64,000 bases of DNA, from positions 1 to 64,000 of the forward strand of contig NZ_ML660063.1 of NCBI RefSeq assembly GCF_007004665.1, in the 5' to 3' direction. The DNA comes from Denitrobaculum tricleocarpae (GTDB taxonomy: Bacteria > Pseudomonadota > Alphaproteobacteria > Kiloniellales > Kiloniellaceae). How positions within the stretch are numbered: position 1 is the stretch's first letter; the number at the start of each line of letters is the position of its first letter. Below the pieces are notes generated by a model. That model was not told the origin of the DNA, made no database searches, and saw nothing but the letters and a program-made list of their open reading frames with translations. A program made the position numbers and the translations under genes. Positions 43,588 through 52,286 of the stretch are shown here, one piece after another.

Positions 43588-46387
43588 TGCTAGCGAGCTT
43601 GATCTTTTAGAGCGTATCGACGCGAAACATGCTCTGCAATCTGTGTTTTTTAGGAAGGCTAAGGGGCTTAAGTGGTTTGTCCCACTTTTTGAACGTGGAT
43701 ATTTTGATAAAACGAGAATTCCAAAACCAAAAAAAGTAAAAGATGGAAAATACATACAAATTCTAAACTGGGATGCTTTAATCTATCTTCTCAATACAGT
43801 CGAAAGTTTATCCGAAAATGAGCTTCGCGAGTTAGCGCCGCAGCTCATGCAGATAATTCGTGATTCAACGGAGTTTTCTCGAATAAACGAATTCAGTAAC
43901 TATAGAGTTTGGTGTCAGCTATCGAAGGTTCTGTCGATTCTCCCTCCTGATTGCATTTCTTTAGACGATATTGAATGCGTAGATTACTGGCTTGATGATA
44001 AGTACGATGCTGGGCTTGTCGCGGAAATTATTGGTGAAAAGTGGCTCATAAGTTTACTCAATGGATCTACAAATCATTCGCTAGCATTGGCTGAAAGGCT
44101 CCTGAGTGTTCTCCTTGCCGTTAATTGCCAAATTAATGAACAAAATGGTAGAGATCAGAAAAATGTATCCTTCCGATATGAGCACTACTACGGAGAAAAA
44201 ATAGTTGAGGTAGTTTCTCCGTTAGTGGGAAGGCGCCTCGGCGAATCTGGTGTTTTAGTATTTCAATCTGGACTCATCGAGGCGGTAGACTTTCTGGATA
44301 ACGATAGTTGGTCTTGTATATGGCAGCCAGCAGTCCAGGAGCATGAGCAAAACAAGCACAAGAATGATGCTGTCAACATATTGGTCGCTGGGTGTCGGGA
44401 CTCCTTGGAAGGGTATCTTGTAGCTGACCCAGAGGGAGCCTTCGAATGTATCGCGTCGATGCTCAAAAGCTCGTATCAGATTCTCAATAGAATCGCCATT
44501 CACACTGCAAATAAACATTTCAATAAATCGATGAAAACGTTCGATTTATTGTTTGATGAAAAGTATTTCAATTCAGGTTATAGGCACGAAATATGGCATT
44601 TTTTGAACATAAACTACGGTGATTTTTCTGAAATTCAAAAACAAAGTGTTTTGAATTTGATTGAAGCTATCCGTGTGCGCGACGATGACGGAGAAGATCT
44701 TGTAAGTGCCACTGCTTATGAGAAATGTAATTGGTTGTCCGCAATCAAAGGGCACAGTTTAAACGAACAAGCTCTTTACAACGAAGCCGTTGCGGTCGCG
44801 GGTAGTGAGCCGGATCACCCAGATTTTTCATACTATGTCTCTGTAGGTTGGGTGACGCACATATCTCCTTATGAAATTGATGAGCTGAAGTCGCTGTCTC
44901 ACGAAGAGCTTATCGAAAAAGTCCGTGGTTATGAAGGTAAGGGCGGATCGTTCTATGAAGGAGAAAGTGTTGAGGGGTTATCCAAAGCAATTGGGCAATT
45001 ATTTAAAGAATCACCACTTCAGTATTACGAGAATCTTGGAAAATTTGCGATTTTAGATAACACGTATGTCTACTCTATTATTGAAGCTTATAGCAGCCTT
45101 TGGGGTGAACGCGCTACGTTACCTTGGGATGATGTTTGGCGATATCTTTTGGAATTTGTAGCAGCGCTTGCAGAGAATGATGCGTTTTGGACCGACGAAA
45201 ACAATACATCTCATGGTCATTACATCGCCAATCGTGATGAGTTGGTTGGTGCGATTGGTCGCCTTCTGGAGGCAGGAGCTAAGTCAGATGACCACGCTTT
45301 TGACCAAAAGTACCATCAGGCGGTCGAAAACATATTGAAACGGATCTTAGAGCGGCAAGTAGGGCGCCAGTTTGATGTTAATAGTGATGCTGTAATGGTG
45401 GCAATAAACAGTCCTCGAGGCCGATGTATCGAGGCGCTTATCAATTTGTCACTTCGGGCTTGCCGATTGGAAGACAAGCGTGGAAATGGAGAGCACATAG
45501 CGGCGTGGAGTCATTTTCAGCCATACTACGAAGAAGAGCTAAAGCGAACAACAATTGGGGAATACGAATTTGCAACTTTAGTAGTGAACTATCTCCCAAA
45601 TTTCCTTTACATGTCAAAGTCTTGGGTTTCTGAAAATTTGAAAGTCATCTTTGGCCAAGATGATCATTTAAGATGGCTCTGTGCAATGCAGGGGTATTGT
45701 TATGTGAATCAAGTGTATCAAGAAGTTTATGAGCATCTAAAAGAGAGTAATTCTTTATTTAGAGCACTCGATGAAGATGTTTTAAGTTCGGAAGTTAAGA
45801 GGAAGTTAATACAAAATATTGCGTTGGCTTATTTGAGTGATTTTGAGGGCGTAGATGATAATGATAGTTCGATCAACATTTTGCTAGCTAGACAAGATGT
45901 TGAGGAGTTGTCACATCTTATTTGGTTTATTTGGACCTACCACAAGAAAAATGACATCGAAACATCGCCTAAAGTCATCCGCCTGTGGTTAAGGATGATG
46001 CAAATAGTCAATCCATCATCGGAGCAAGGGCGAGTATTTGCGTCTAATTTATGTTTGTGGTCAGTGTACGTTGACTCAATAGATGAACAGACGAGAAGAC
46101 TTCTCATGGCTGTGGCACCGTACGCCGAGGAGGCCTACAATTCTCACGAGTTCATCGAGAATTTGGCGAGGTTGAGCAACAAGCAACCGCTCGAAGTTAA
46201 CAAGATATGGAGCGAGATTCTCGAGCGATATACACCGACTTATCCCGAAAAAGATATTCGCCGCATGCTATCAAACTTGGTTGCCGTAGGAGCGGAGGGG
46301 CAACGAGAAGCACGTGATATTGTTAGCAAATATTTAAAAAACGGAGTTGAAGGACCGGCATTGTGGCTAAAGGACATCGATGTGTGA
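43574..46387 (+). CDS. Large helical (HEAT-like) partner of the SIR2 protein
   Basis: From ATG 43574 this is a 937-residue, all-helical protein with no Walker, nuclease or membrane motif. The N-terminal KGLKWFVPLFERGYFDKTRIPKPKK and W..L.YL segment resembles the region that follows SIR2 or NTPase domains in large defence proteins. The C-terminal part (IVNPSSEQGRVFASNLCLWSVYVDSI, and IRRMLSNLVAVGAEGQREARDIVSKYL) resembles the DUF4020-like tail of SIR2 fusions; that likeness is from memory and needs a profile search. It probably senses phage and triggers the SIR2 effector. Its start lies inside the end of the SIR2 gene, in another frame. Confidence 0.75.
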   Translation: MNGLNASELDLLERIDAKHALQSVFFRKAKGLKWFVPLFERGYFDKTRIPKPKKVKDGKYIQILNWDALIYLLNTVESLSENELRELAPQLMQIIRDSTEFSRINEFSNYRVWCQLSKVLSILPPDCISLDDIECVDYWLDDKYDAGLVAEIIGEKWLISLLNGSTNHSLALAERLLSVLLAVNCQINEQNGRDQKNVSFRYEHYYGEKIVEVVSPLVGRRLGESGVLVFQSGLIEAVDFLDNDSWSCIWQPAVQEHEQNKHKNDAVNILVAGCRDSLEGYLVADPEGAFECIASMLKSSYQILNRIAIHTANKHFNKSMKTFDLLFDEKYFNSGYRHEIWHFLNINYGDFSEIQKQSVLNLIEAIRVRDDDGEDLVSATAYEKCNWLSAIKGHSLNEQALYNEAVAVAGSEPDHPDFSYYVSVGWVTHISPYEIDELKSLSHEELIEKVRGYEGKGGSFYEGESVEGLSKAIGQLFKESPLQYYENLGKFAILDNTYVYSIIEAYSSLWGERATLPWDDVWRYLLEFVAALAENDAFWTDENNTSHGHYIANRDELVGAIGRLLEAGAKSDDHAFDQKYHQAVENILKRILERQVGRQFDVNSDAVMVAINSPRGRCIEALINLSLRACRLEDKRGNGEHIAAWSHFQPYYEEELKRTTIGEYEFATLVVNYLPNFLYMSKSWVSENLKVIFGQDDHLRWLCAMQGYCYVNQVYQEVYEHLKESNSLFRALDEDVLSSEVKRKLIQNIALAYLSDFEGVDDNDSSINILLARQDVEELSHLIWFIWTYHKKNDIETSPKVIRLWLRMMQIVNPSSEQGRVFASNLCLWSVYVDSIDEQTRRLLMAVAPYAEEAYNSHEFIENLARLSNKQPLEVNKIWSEILERYTPTYPEKDIRRMLSNLVAVGAEGQREARDIVSKYLKNGVEGPALWLKDIDV

Positions 46388-46508
46388 TGTTTTTGAGAGA
46401 GCGATGCGCGATATTCTTGGACTCTAGATGTAGCTCAAACTGCTTAGTTAAAGCACATAACCTCGGTCTATTTTTTGCCATTGAACCGCCTTAACAAGGA
46501 GGGGGCGC

Positions 46509-46526
46509 GGGGGAACGTGTTCCCCC
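46509..46526. terminator. Hairpin at the right border of the island
   Basis: GGGGGAAC (46509-46516) pairs with GTTCCCCC (46519-46526) 122 bases after the HEAT-like gene and 20 bases before the converging mhaB stop. It is very strong but has no T-run. It may end transcription from both sides. Confidence 0.5.
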
Positions 46527-46545
46527 GAATCAATTGCCCAGTTCC

Positions 46546-46743
46546 CTACAAACCCTTCCCTGCCGCTTCCACCGCCTCCGCAATAACCCCTTCATCCCCG
46601 ATGTGGTTCGTCAGCAGCAGCACCAGCCGGCTGTTGAAGGCTTGGCTCTGTTCCGGCGACAGGTCCCGGTGCGCATCGATCAGGACCTGATAGATATCGT
46701 CCGGGCGGGTGAGGCGGGGATCGCTCTTCAACTGCGTGCTCAT
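46546..46743 (-). CDS. mhaB: DUF2783 small protein, MhaB-like coupling subunit
   Basis: This 65-residue protein has the DUF2783 pattern (PDDIYQVLIDAHRDLSPEQSQAFNSRLVLLLTNHIGDEGVI). Its start overlaps the stop of the flavin hydroxylase gene by four bases. In Pseudomonas putida U a small coupling protein of this size (MhaB) is needed with the flavoprotein MhaA for 3-hydroxyphenylacetate 6-hydroxylation; the pairing and the homogentisate genes upstream suggest the same role. The symbol is by analogy. Confidence 0.7.
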   Translation of the reverse strand: MSTQLKSDPRLTRPDDIYQVLIDAHRDLSPEQSQAFNSRLVLLLTNHIGDEGVIAEAVEAAGKGL

Positions 46744-48470
46744 GCGGCGGTTCCTTCTGTTGCGGCCTCGGCATCGGCAGCCGCCAGACCTTTCCCCAAT
46801 GCCCGGTGCAGCGCGCCGCGGATCGCCTGGGGGTCGGCTTCGCGCCAGCGGGCGGTGACGTGCTGGTCGGGGCGGATGAGATACAGACTGCCGGGGCGGG
46901 CGTCGTAGCGGGCTTCGGTCATGAGCTGTTCGCTGTCGATGAGCGCGCCTGCCGGGGCTTTGCTTCCGGGCGGGAAGATGGGGACAAGGCGCACGGGGAC
47001 CTCTAACCCGGCCAGGGTCTCGCGCAGCTGGGCGAGGCTGTCTTCGGTCTCATCCGCGCGGGCGAAGTAGAGGCCGCAGAACTCGCCGCTCAGGTGGTGC
47101 AGCAGCCAGCTTTCACGGCCCTCCGCCGTGGTCACCGGGGCGTCGGCGCAGGGCGCGCCCGGTACCATCGCACCAATGAAACCCAGACTGTCCGGCGAGT
47201 TCAGGGCGGACTCGCTGTAGGTCGAGGGCAGGGACAGCCGTCCGCTGTTCACCAGACGCCGGGCGAAGTCATGATCCCTTGCAAGCTCCAGCGTCGCATC
47301 CCGAAAGGCGCGGCTGGCGGCGCTTTTGGGGGTGATGAAGTCGGTGCTGCGGGTGGAGTTCAGGATGTTTTCGTCGGCGGCGTAGGCGCGCTCGGCGTGG
47401 TAGCTTTCCAGCAGGCTTTCCGGCGCCTTGCCGGCCAGCACCAGATCCAGTTTCCAGATCAGGTTGTCGATGTCCTGCAGGCCGCTGTTGGCGCCGCGCG
47501 CGCCGAAAGGCGAGACCTGGTGGGCGGAATCGCCGATGAAGAAGATGCGGCCGTGGCGGAATTTTTCCAGGCGGCGGCATTGGAAGGTGTAGACGCTGAC
47601 CCACTCCAGCTCGAACTCGACGTCATCGCCCAGCATGGCCTTCAGGCGCGGGATGACGTTTTCGGGTTTGCGTTCTTCCTCCGGGTCGGCGTCCCAGCCG
47701 AGTTGCAGGTCGATGCGCCAGACGTCGTCGGGCTGTTTGTGCAGCAGGGCGGACTGCCCCTTGTTGAAGGGCGGGTCGAACCAGAACCAGCGCTCGGTCG
47801 GGAAGTCGGCCTTCATGATCACGTCGGCGATCAGGAAGCGGTCCTTGAAGACCTGGCCCTTGAAGTCGAGGCCGAGCAGGCGGCGGGTGGCGCTGCGCGC
47901 GCCGTCGGCGGCCAGCATATAGTCGGCGGCCAGACGGTACTCGCCGTCCGGGGTCTCCAGGATCAGGGTCACGCCGTCTTCCCGATTCTCCACACCGACC
48001 AGCTTGTTGTTCCAGCGCAGGTCGATCTCGGGATGCTTCAGGACTTCGCGGACGGTGAAGGCTTCGAAGTGGTACTGCTGCAGATTGATGAAGGCGGGCA
48101 TGCGGTGGCCTTCTTCAATCTGCAGCAGGTCGAAGGCGTAGAGCTGTTCCTCGCCGAAGAAGACCTTGCCCTTCTTCCAGGTCACGCCCTTTTCCACCAG
48201 CGCATCCCCGACACCCAGCCGGTCCATGATCTCCAGCGACCGCTTCGCCCAGCAGATCGCGCGCGACCCGGTACTGACCGTGTTGTCGTCGTCCAGCACG
48301 ACCACTTTGCGGCCCCGTTGGGCGAGGTCGAGCGCGGCGGCGAGCCCGACCGGTCCTGCGCCGATGATCACCACCGGATGGCGCACGGGTGTCGTGGCGG
48401 ACTGATCCGGCGAAGGTTGGTAGGTGAAATCGGTTGCTGCTGAAGCTGTGTCTGTTGAACCCGAGTTCAT
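46740..48470 (-). CDS. mhaA: FAD-dependent aromatic hydroxylase, probable 3-hydroxyphenylacetate 6-hydroxylase
   Basis: This 576-residue flavoprotein has the N-terminal FAD motif VIIGAGPVGLAAALDLAQRG, the DG motif in LAADGARSATRRLLG and the GD motif FIGDSAHQVSPFGARGANSGLQD, as in class A aromatic monooxygenases of the MhpA type. It is the penultimate gene of the homogentisate cluster and is followed by a DUF2783 gene. This fits MhaA, which makes homogentisate from 3-hydroxyphenylacetate using NADH and oxygen. A different hydroxyaromatic substrate is possible; the assignment rests on neighbourhood and family. Confidence 0.75.
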   Translation of the reverse strand: MNSGSTDTASAATDFTYQPSPDQSATTPVRHPVVIIGAGPVGLAAALDLAQRGRKVVVLDDDNTVSTGSRAICWAKRSLEIMDRLGVGDALVEKGVTWKKGKVFFGEEQLYAFDLLQIEEGHRMPAFINLQQYHFEAFTVREVLKHPEIDLRWNNKLVGVENREDGVTLILETPDGEYRLAADYMLAADGARSATRRLLGLDFKGQVFKDRFLIADVIMKADFPTERWFWFDPPFNKGQSALLHKQPDDVWRIDLQLGWDADPEEERKPENVIPRLKAMLGDDVEFELEWVSVYTFQCRRLEKFRHGRIFFIGDSAHQVSPFGARGANSGLQDIDNLIWKLDLVLAGKAPESLLESYHAERAYAADENILNSTRSTDFITPKSAASRAFRDATLELARDHDFARRLVNSGRLSLPSTYSESALNSPDSLGFIGAMVPGAPCADAPVTTAEGRESWLLHHLSGEFCGLYFARADETEDSLAQLRETLAGLEVPVRLVPIFPPGSKAPAGALIDSEQLMTEARYDARPGSLYLIRPDQHVTARWREADPQAIRGALHRALGKGLAAADAEAATEGTAA

Positions 48471-48591
48471 GACCGCATACTCCCTAAGTGGCAGTCGTAT
48501 TTGTTGCTGTTACGCGCTCGATCTTGTTGCCGAGTCTTTTTTTGTTTTTGGCTCGGTGCCAAGGGTTTGGTTTGATCTAGTTTCGGTGCCG

Positions 48592-48655
48592 GCCCACACC
48601 CCCTCCCGACCACCCACAGGATAATCGCATTGGGTGGTCGGGAGGGGGTGTGGGC
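48592..48655. repeat. Perfect 25-bp stem hairpin
   Basis: The 25 bases at 48592-48616 are exactly complementary to 48631-48655 around a 14-base loop (CAGGATAATCGCAT). It sits between the MBL gene and mhaA within a single-strand cluster. It could be a strong terminator or processing site limiting mhaAB expression, or the core of a palindromic repeat element. Confidence 0.9.
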
Positions 48656-48656
48656 T

Positions 48657-48736
48657 GGAGCCGGTTTCGACGCCAGTCGAAACTTAATCAAACAACTTGC
48701 CGGAGCCGGTTCGGCGTGAGCCGAACTTAATCAAAC
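48657..48736. repeat. Two repeat units with constant ends and variable paired stems
   Basis: Unit A (48657-48693) is GGAGCCG-GTTTCGAC-gcca-GTCGAAAC-TTAATCAAAC and unit B (48702-48736) is GGAGCCG-GTTCGGC-gtga-GCCGAAC-TTAATCAAAC. The ends are the same, and the stem sequences differ yet both pair. Unit B abuts the MBL stop codon at 48737. A shortened inverted copy of the end, GTTTGATCTAGTTTCGG, lies on the left side of the large hairpin. Confidence 0.85.
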
Positions 48737-49729
48737 CTACGCTTCCGCAAACTTAACTTCCTTATCCCTCTCAAGCGCGGCCCACATTTCCATGTCGCGT
48801 TCTGCCGTCCAGATGCGCGGGTCGGTGATGCCCTGGGCTTCGTCGAAGGCGCGGGTCACGTCGAAGGGCATGCAGTGTTCGAAGATCACCCACTCGCCGT
48901 ATTTTTCCGACAGCTTGGCGAAGGTCTCGGCGTAGACGGCGTTCAGTTCCTTCTTGTCGGCCACGCCCTGTTTGACGGCTTCGAACATCTCGCTCAGGAA
49001 GGCCTGGGTGCCGTCGATGGCCTTGGCCACGTCCTCGGGAGTCTCCAGCGCGTCGCCCCGGCCGGGGATCAGCTTTTGGGCCCCAAACTCGCGGAGCGCT
49101 GCGAGGGTGGTCGGCCAGTCGGTCAGGTAGGCGTCGCCGGTGTAGGGCGTCGCGCCGAACTCGACCAGGTCGCCGGAGAAGCAGATCTTGTCCTCGGGCA
49201 GCCAGGCGATGATGTCGCCCTTGGTGTGACCGCGCCCGATGTGCTTGAGCTGCACTTCGCGTTTGCCCAGGTGGAGCGTCATCTCGCTTTCGAAGGTCAT
49301 GGTCGGCCAGGTCAGGCCGGGCACGGATTCGACGGACTCGAAGAGGCGCGGGAAGCGCTGGACTTCCGATTTGAAATCCTGCGCGCCGCGCTCGACGATC
49401 AGGTCATAGGTGCCCTGGCTGGAAATGATTTCCTGCGCACCGTAGGCCGAGGCGCCCATGACGCGCACGGCGTGATAGTGGCTCAGCACCACATGCTTGA
49501 TCGGCTTGTCGGTGACGCCGCGGATGCAGTCGATCAGGGACTGGGCCTGGACCGGGGTGGCCTGGGCATCCATCACCATCACGCTGTCGTCGCCTATTAC
49601 CACGCCCGAGTTGGGGTCGCCCTCGGCGGTGTAGGCGTAAACGCCCTCGGCCAGCTCGGTGAAGGTGATTTTCTTTTCCTGCAGGTCGGCTTGTGACGCG
49701 AAGGTGGGCGAAGCGGATTTATCAGTCAT
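48737..49729 (-). CDS. Metallo-beta-lactamase fold protein with altered metal motif
   Basis: This 330-residue protein has an MBL fold: VYAYTAEGDPNSGVVIGDDSVMVMDA start, HIGRGHTKGDIIAWLP, then SGDLVEFGATPYTGD, and a final histidine in FEHCMPFD. The first zinc motif HxHxDH is altered: LSHYHAVRV, so the aspartate and last histidine are missing. SoxH-like or quinoprotein-relay MBL proteins are the closest type I recognise. It lies within the hmg cluster, after fahA, and is likely co-transcribed; a role in pathway side-product handling is only a guess. Confidence 0.82.
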   Translation of the reverse strand: MTDKSASPTFASQADLQEKKITFTELAEGVYAYTAEGDPNSGVVIGDDSVMVMDAQATPVQAQSLIDCIRGVTDKPIKHVVLSHYHAVRVMGASAYGAQEIISSQGTYDLIVERGAQDFKSEVQRFPRLFESVESVPGLTWPTMTFESEMTLHLGKREVQLKHIGRGHTKGDIIAWLPEDKICFSGDLVEFGATPYTGDAYLTDWPTTLAALREFGAQKLIPGRGDALETPEDVAKAIDGTQAFLSEMFEAVKQGVADKKELNAVYAETFAKLSEKYGEWVIFEHCMPFDVTRAFDEAQGITDPRIWTAERDMEMWAALERDKEVKFAEA

Positions 49730-49756
49730 TGTTCTCTCTCCTGCGGGGGTATTCTT

Positions 49757-50743
49757 TTAAGCTTCGTGTTTCACGACCTGCTGGTCGATGGCGCCGAAAA
49801 TGGAATGGCCGTCTTGGGCCAGCATCTCGATGCGGACCCGGTCGCCGAACTGCATGAAGGGGGTCTTGGCCGCGCCCTCGTCGATGATCTCCAGCATACG
49901 CTTTTCCGCGAGGCAGGAGGACCCGGAGGAACGGTCCAGGTTCGACACCGTGCCCGAGCCGACGATGCAGCCCGCCATCAGCTTGCGCGACTTCGCGGCG
50001 TGGGCGATCAACTGCGGGAAGGTGAAGGTCATGTCCGTGCCCGCGTCGGGCTTGCCGAACAAATCTCCGTTTAAATGCGTGACCAGGGGCAGGTTGACCT
50101 TGCCGCCGTCCCAGGCATTGCCCAGCTCGTCCGGCGTGACCGCGACGGGGGAGAAGGCGCTGGAGGGTTTGGCGTGGAAGAAGCCGAAGCCCTTGACCAG
50201 TTCGGCGGGGATCAGGTTGCGCAGGGAGACGTCGTTGACCAGCATCAGCAGCTTGATGTGGCTCCCGGCGTTTTCCGGCGTCACGGCCATGGGTGTGTCA
50301 TCCAGGATCACGGCGACTTCGCTCTCGAAATCGATGCCCCAGTCCTCACTGCCCGCGATGATGTCGTCGCGCGGGCCGAGGAAGTTGTCCGAGCCACCCT
50401 GGTACATCAGGGGGTCGGTCCAGAAACTCTCGGGCAGCTCCGCGCCGCGCGCCTTGCGCACCAGCTCTACGTGGTTCACATAGGCCGAGCCGTCGGCCCA
50501 CTGGTAGGCGCGGGGCAGGGGTGATTCCAGGGTCACCGGGTCCAGTTCGAATGCGGCGGACAGGTCACCGGCGTTCAGCTTGGCGTAGACCGCTTCCAGT
50601 TCCGGGGCTTTGGTCTCCCAGTCTTCCAGGGCGGCCTGCAGGCTGGTGGCGATGCCGGGGACTTCCACGGCGCTGGTCAGATCGCGGCTGACGACAATCA
50701 GGGTGCCGTCGCGGCTGGCGGATTTGATGCTGGCGAGTTTCAT
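49757..50743 (-). CDS. fahA: Fumarylacetoacetate hydrolase
   Basis: This 328-residue enzyme has the FAH C-terminal fold: LMYQGGSDNFLGPRDDI, the metal-binding glutamates in WGIDFESEVAVILDD, FAFP-type PFSPV-like segment AFSPVAVTPDELGNAW, and AGCIVGSGTVSN. It hydrolyses fumarylacetoacetate to fumarate and acetoacetate, the last homogentisate pathway step. It follows hmgA after 81 bases on the same strand and precedes the MBL gene after 27 bases. Confidence 0.93.
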   Translation of the reverse strand: MKLASIKSASRDGTLIVVSRDLTSAVEVPGIATSLQAALEDWETKAPELEAVYAKLNAGDLSAAFELDPVTLESPLPRAYQWADGSAYVNHVELVRKARGAELPESFWTDPLMYQGGSDNFLGPRDDIIAGSEDWGIDFESEVAVILDDTPMAVTPENAGSHIKLLMLVNDVSLRNLIPAELVKGFGFFHAKPSSAFSPVAVTPDELGNAWDGGKVNLPLVTHLNGDLFGKPDAGTDMTFTFPQLIAHAAKSRKLMAGCIVGSGTVSNLDRSSGSSCLAEKRMLEIIDEGAAKTPFMQFGDRVRIEMLAQDGHSIFGAIDQQVVKHEA

Positions 50744-50824
50744 AGGGATCTCTCTGCGTTTTTAGTTTGTTTTAGTCTGTTTCTTATTGAGGGCCGTCAG
50801 GTGACGCACGTTAAGTGACCCACG

Positions 50825-51979
50825 TTAAGTGACGCGCCAGCTCTTCACGTAGTCCGGCTGCTCGATGCCGCTGGGCAGGTCACCGACCTCCAGGGCGTCG
50901 CGGGTGTCGATCATCACGGCGTATTCGTCGGTCGCGGCCTTCTTGGGCGTGAAGGCCCCGGCCAGGGCTTTCGGGTGCGGGCCGTGGGTGAAGCCGCAGG
51001 GGTGGAAGGTCATCATACCCGGATGAATGTTGTCCCGGCTGAAGAAATCTCCGGCGTGATAGAACAGCACCTCATCGTAGTCGTCGTTGTTGTGATAGAA
51101 GGGCACCTTAAGCGCGTCGGGGTCGCTCTCGAAGGGACGCGGTGCGAAGGTGCAGACCACGAAACGATTGCCGACGAAGGTGGTGTGGGCCGAGGGCGGC
51201 AGGTGATAGCGGTCGCTCAGCAGCGGACGGATGTCGCGCACATTGATACGCACCGGCGCCAGATCGCCTTTCCAGCCCACCGCATCCAGCGGGTTGAAGG
51301 GAAAGGTGACGGTGCTGACCGCGTTGCGGCGCTTGATGGCGACCTGCCAGGTTTTGCCGGAGCCGTTTTCGCCCGAACCATTCATGTCTTCCTGCTGGTC
51401 CTTGAAGGTCTCGTCCAGCGTGGGGATATCCAGCATGGCCGGATCAAAGATCGCGTGCGGGCCGAGCATGCCCTTGTCGGGCAGCATGTAGCTGCCGTTG
51501 GTGGCCTCGATCAGCAGGGCGGTCATGGGCTCTGATGACTCCAGCCGCCACATGGTGCCGCGCGGGATCATGATGTAGTCGCCGGCTTCCACCGCCAGAT
51601 GACCAAAGTCGCAGAAGAGATCGCCCTTGCCCTGATGCAGGAAGATCAGCTCGTCGCCGTCGCCGTTGCGCGCGAGTTTCTCCATGGTCTCCGGCACACG
51701 CCAGAAGCGTACCTGGACGGAGGCATTGTGCAGCACTGTTTTGGCGTCCCAGGGCGAGGCCTCGATCTGGTTGATCAAGGTCAGATCGAAGGCGCGCGGG
51801 CGCAGCGGACCTTCCCAGTCGATCCAGCCGGTCGGCGGGTTCTTGTGATAGATGTGCGCCGCCGGTCCGAAGAAGCCCTCCTTGCCCATCTCCCGCTCAT
51901 AGGTGCCTTCGGGCAGATTGGTGTGGGCCTGGCGGGAAGAAAGCCCCTCGACCCGGGGAAAGGAAATGTAGTTTTTCAT
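50825..51979 (-). CDS. hmgA: Homogentisate 1,2-dioxygenase
   Basis: This 384-residue enzyme has the homogentisate dioxygenase pattern: the iron ligands lie in the C-terminal region around HNNDDYDEVLFYHAGDFFSR and MMTFHPCGFTHGPHP, and the N-terminal half has ELIFLHQGKGDLFCDFG and GDYIMIPRGTMWRLE cupin strands. It uses oxygen to open homogentisate to maleylacetoacetate. It is the first gene of the cluster, with a repeat-rich leader and a divergent marR gene about 800 bases away. Confidence 0.95.
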   Translation of the reverse strand: MKNYISFPRVEGLSSRQAHTNLPEGTYEREMGKEGFFGPAAHIYHKNPPTGWIDWEGPLRPRAFDLTLINQIEASPWDAKTVLHNASVQVRFWRVPETMEKLARNGDGDELIFLHQGKGDLFCDFGHLAVEAGDYIMIPRGTMWRLESSEPMTALLIEATNGSYMLPDKGMLGPHAIFDPAMLDIPTLDETFKDQQEDMNGSGENGSGKTWQVAIKRRNAVSTVTFPFNPLDAVGWKGDLAPVRINVRDIRPLLSDRYHLPPSAHTTFVGNRFVVCTFAPRPFESDPDALKVPFYHNNDDYDEVLFYHAGDFFSRDNIHPGMMTFHPCGFTHGPHPKALAGAFTPKKAATDEYAVMIDTRDALEVGDLPSGIEQPDYVKSWRVT

Positions 51980-51990
51980 GCTCTCACGTT

Positions 51991-52084
51991 CCTTCGAATT
52001 TCAGTCAGGCCTTCGAATTTCAGTCAGGCCTTCGAATTTCAGTCGGGCCTTCGGTCTCTGGTCCGGCCTTTGTCTTTGATCCGG
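51991..52084. repeat. 19-bp tandem repeats upstream of hmgA
   Basis: CCTTCGAATTTCAGTCAGG occurs at 51991-52009 and exactly again at 52010-52028, then with one change at 52029-52047. Two degenerate copies (52048-52066, 52067-52084) follow. The first copy starts 12 bases upstream of the hmgA start codon, so the array is in the 5' leader. Confidence 0.85.
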
Positions 52085-52286
52085 CCTTCGGTCTTGCGCC
52101 AACCCGTCTCGCTTGGGTCTGTGTTCCTTTGGCGGATGACCAGACTTCAAGTCCCGTGCCGCCGGAATTTCCGGATCACCCGTACCGGGGCAAGCCTGCC
52201 CGGCATACCGCGTCCGATCGTCTGACAGCACACAACAGCTTTTTACCCTGACGGAAATCAGGCCGGCTTCGCGCCGCCCGATGCAG

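Noticed and set aside
47094-48443. Long plus-strand open frame over the flavin hydroxylase
   Set aside because: The hydroxylase has FAD motifs and a coupled partner; the plus-strand frame is a GC-driven shadow.
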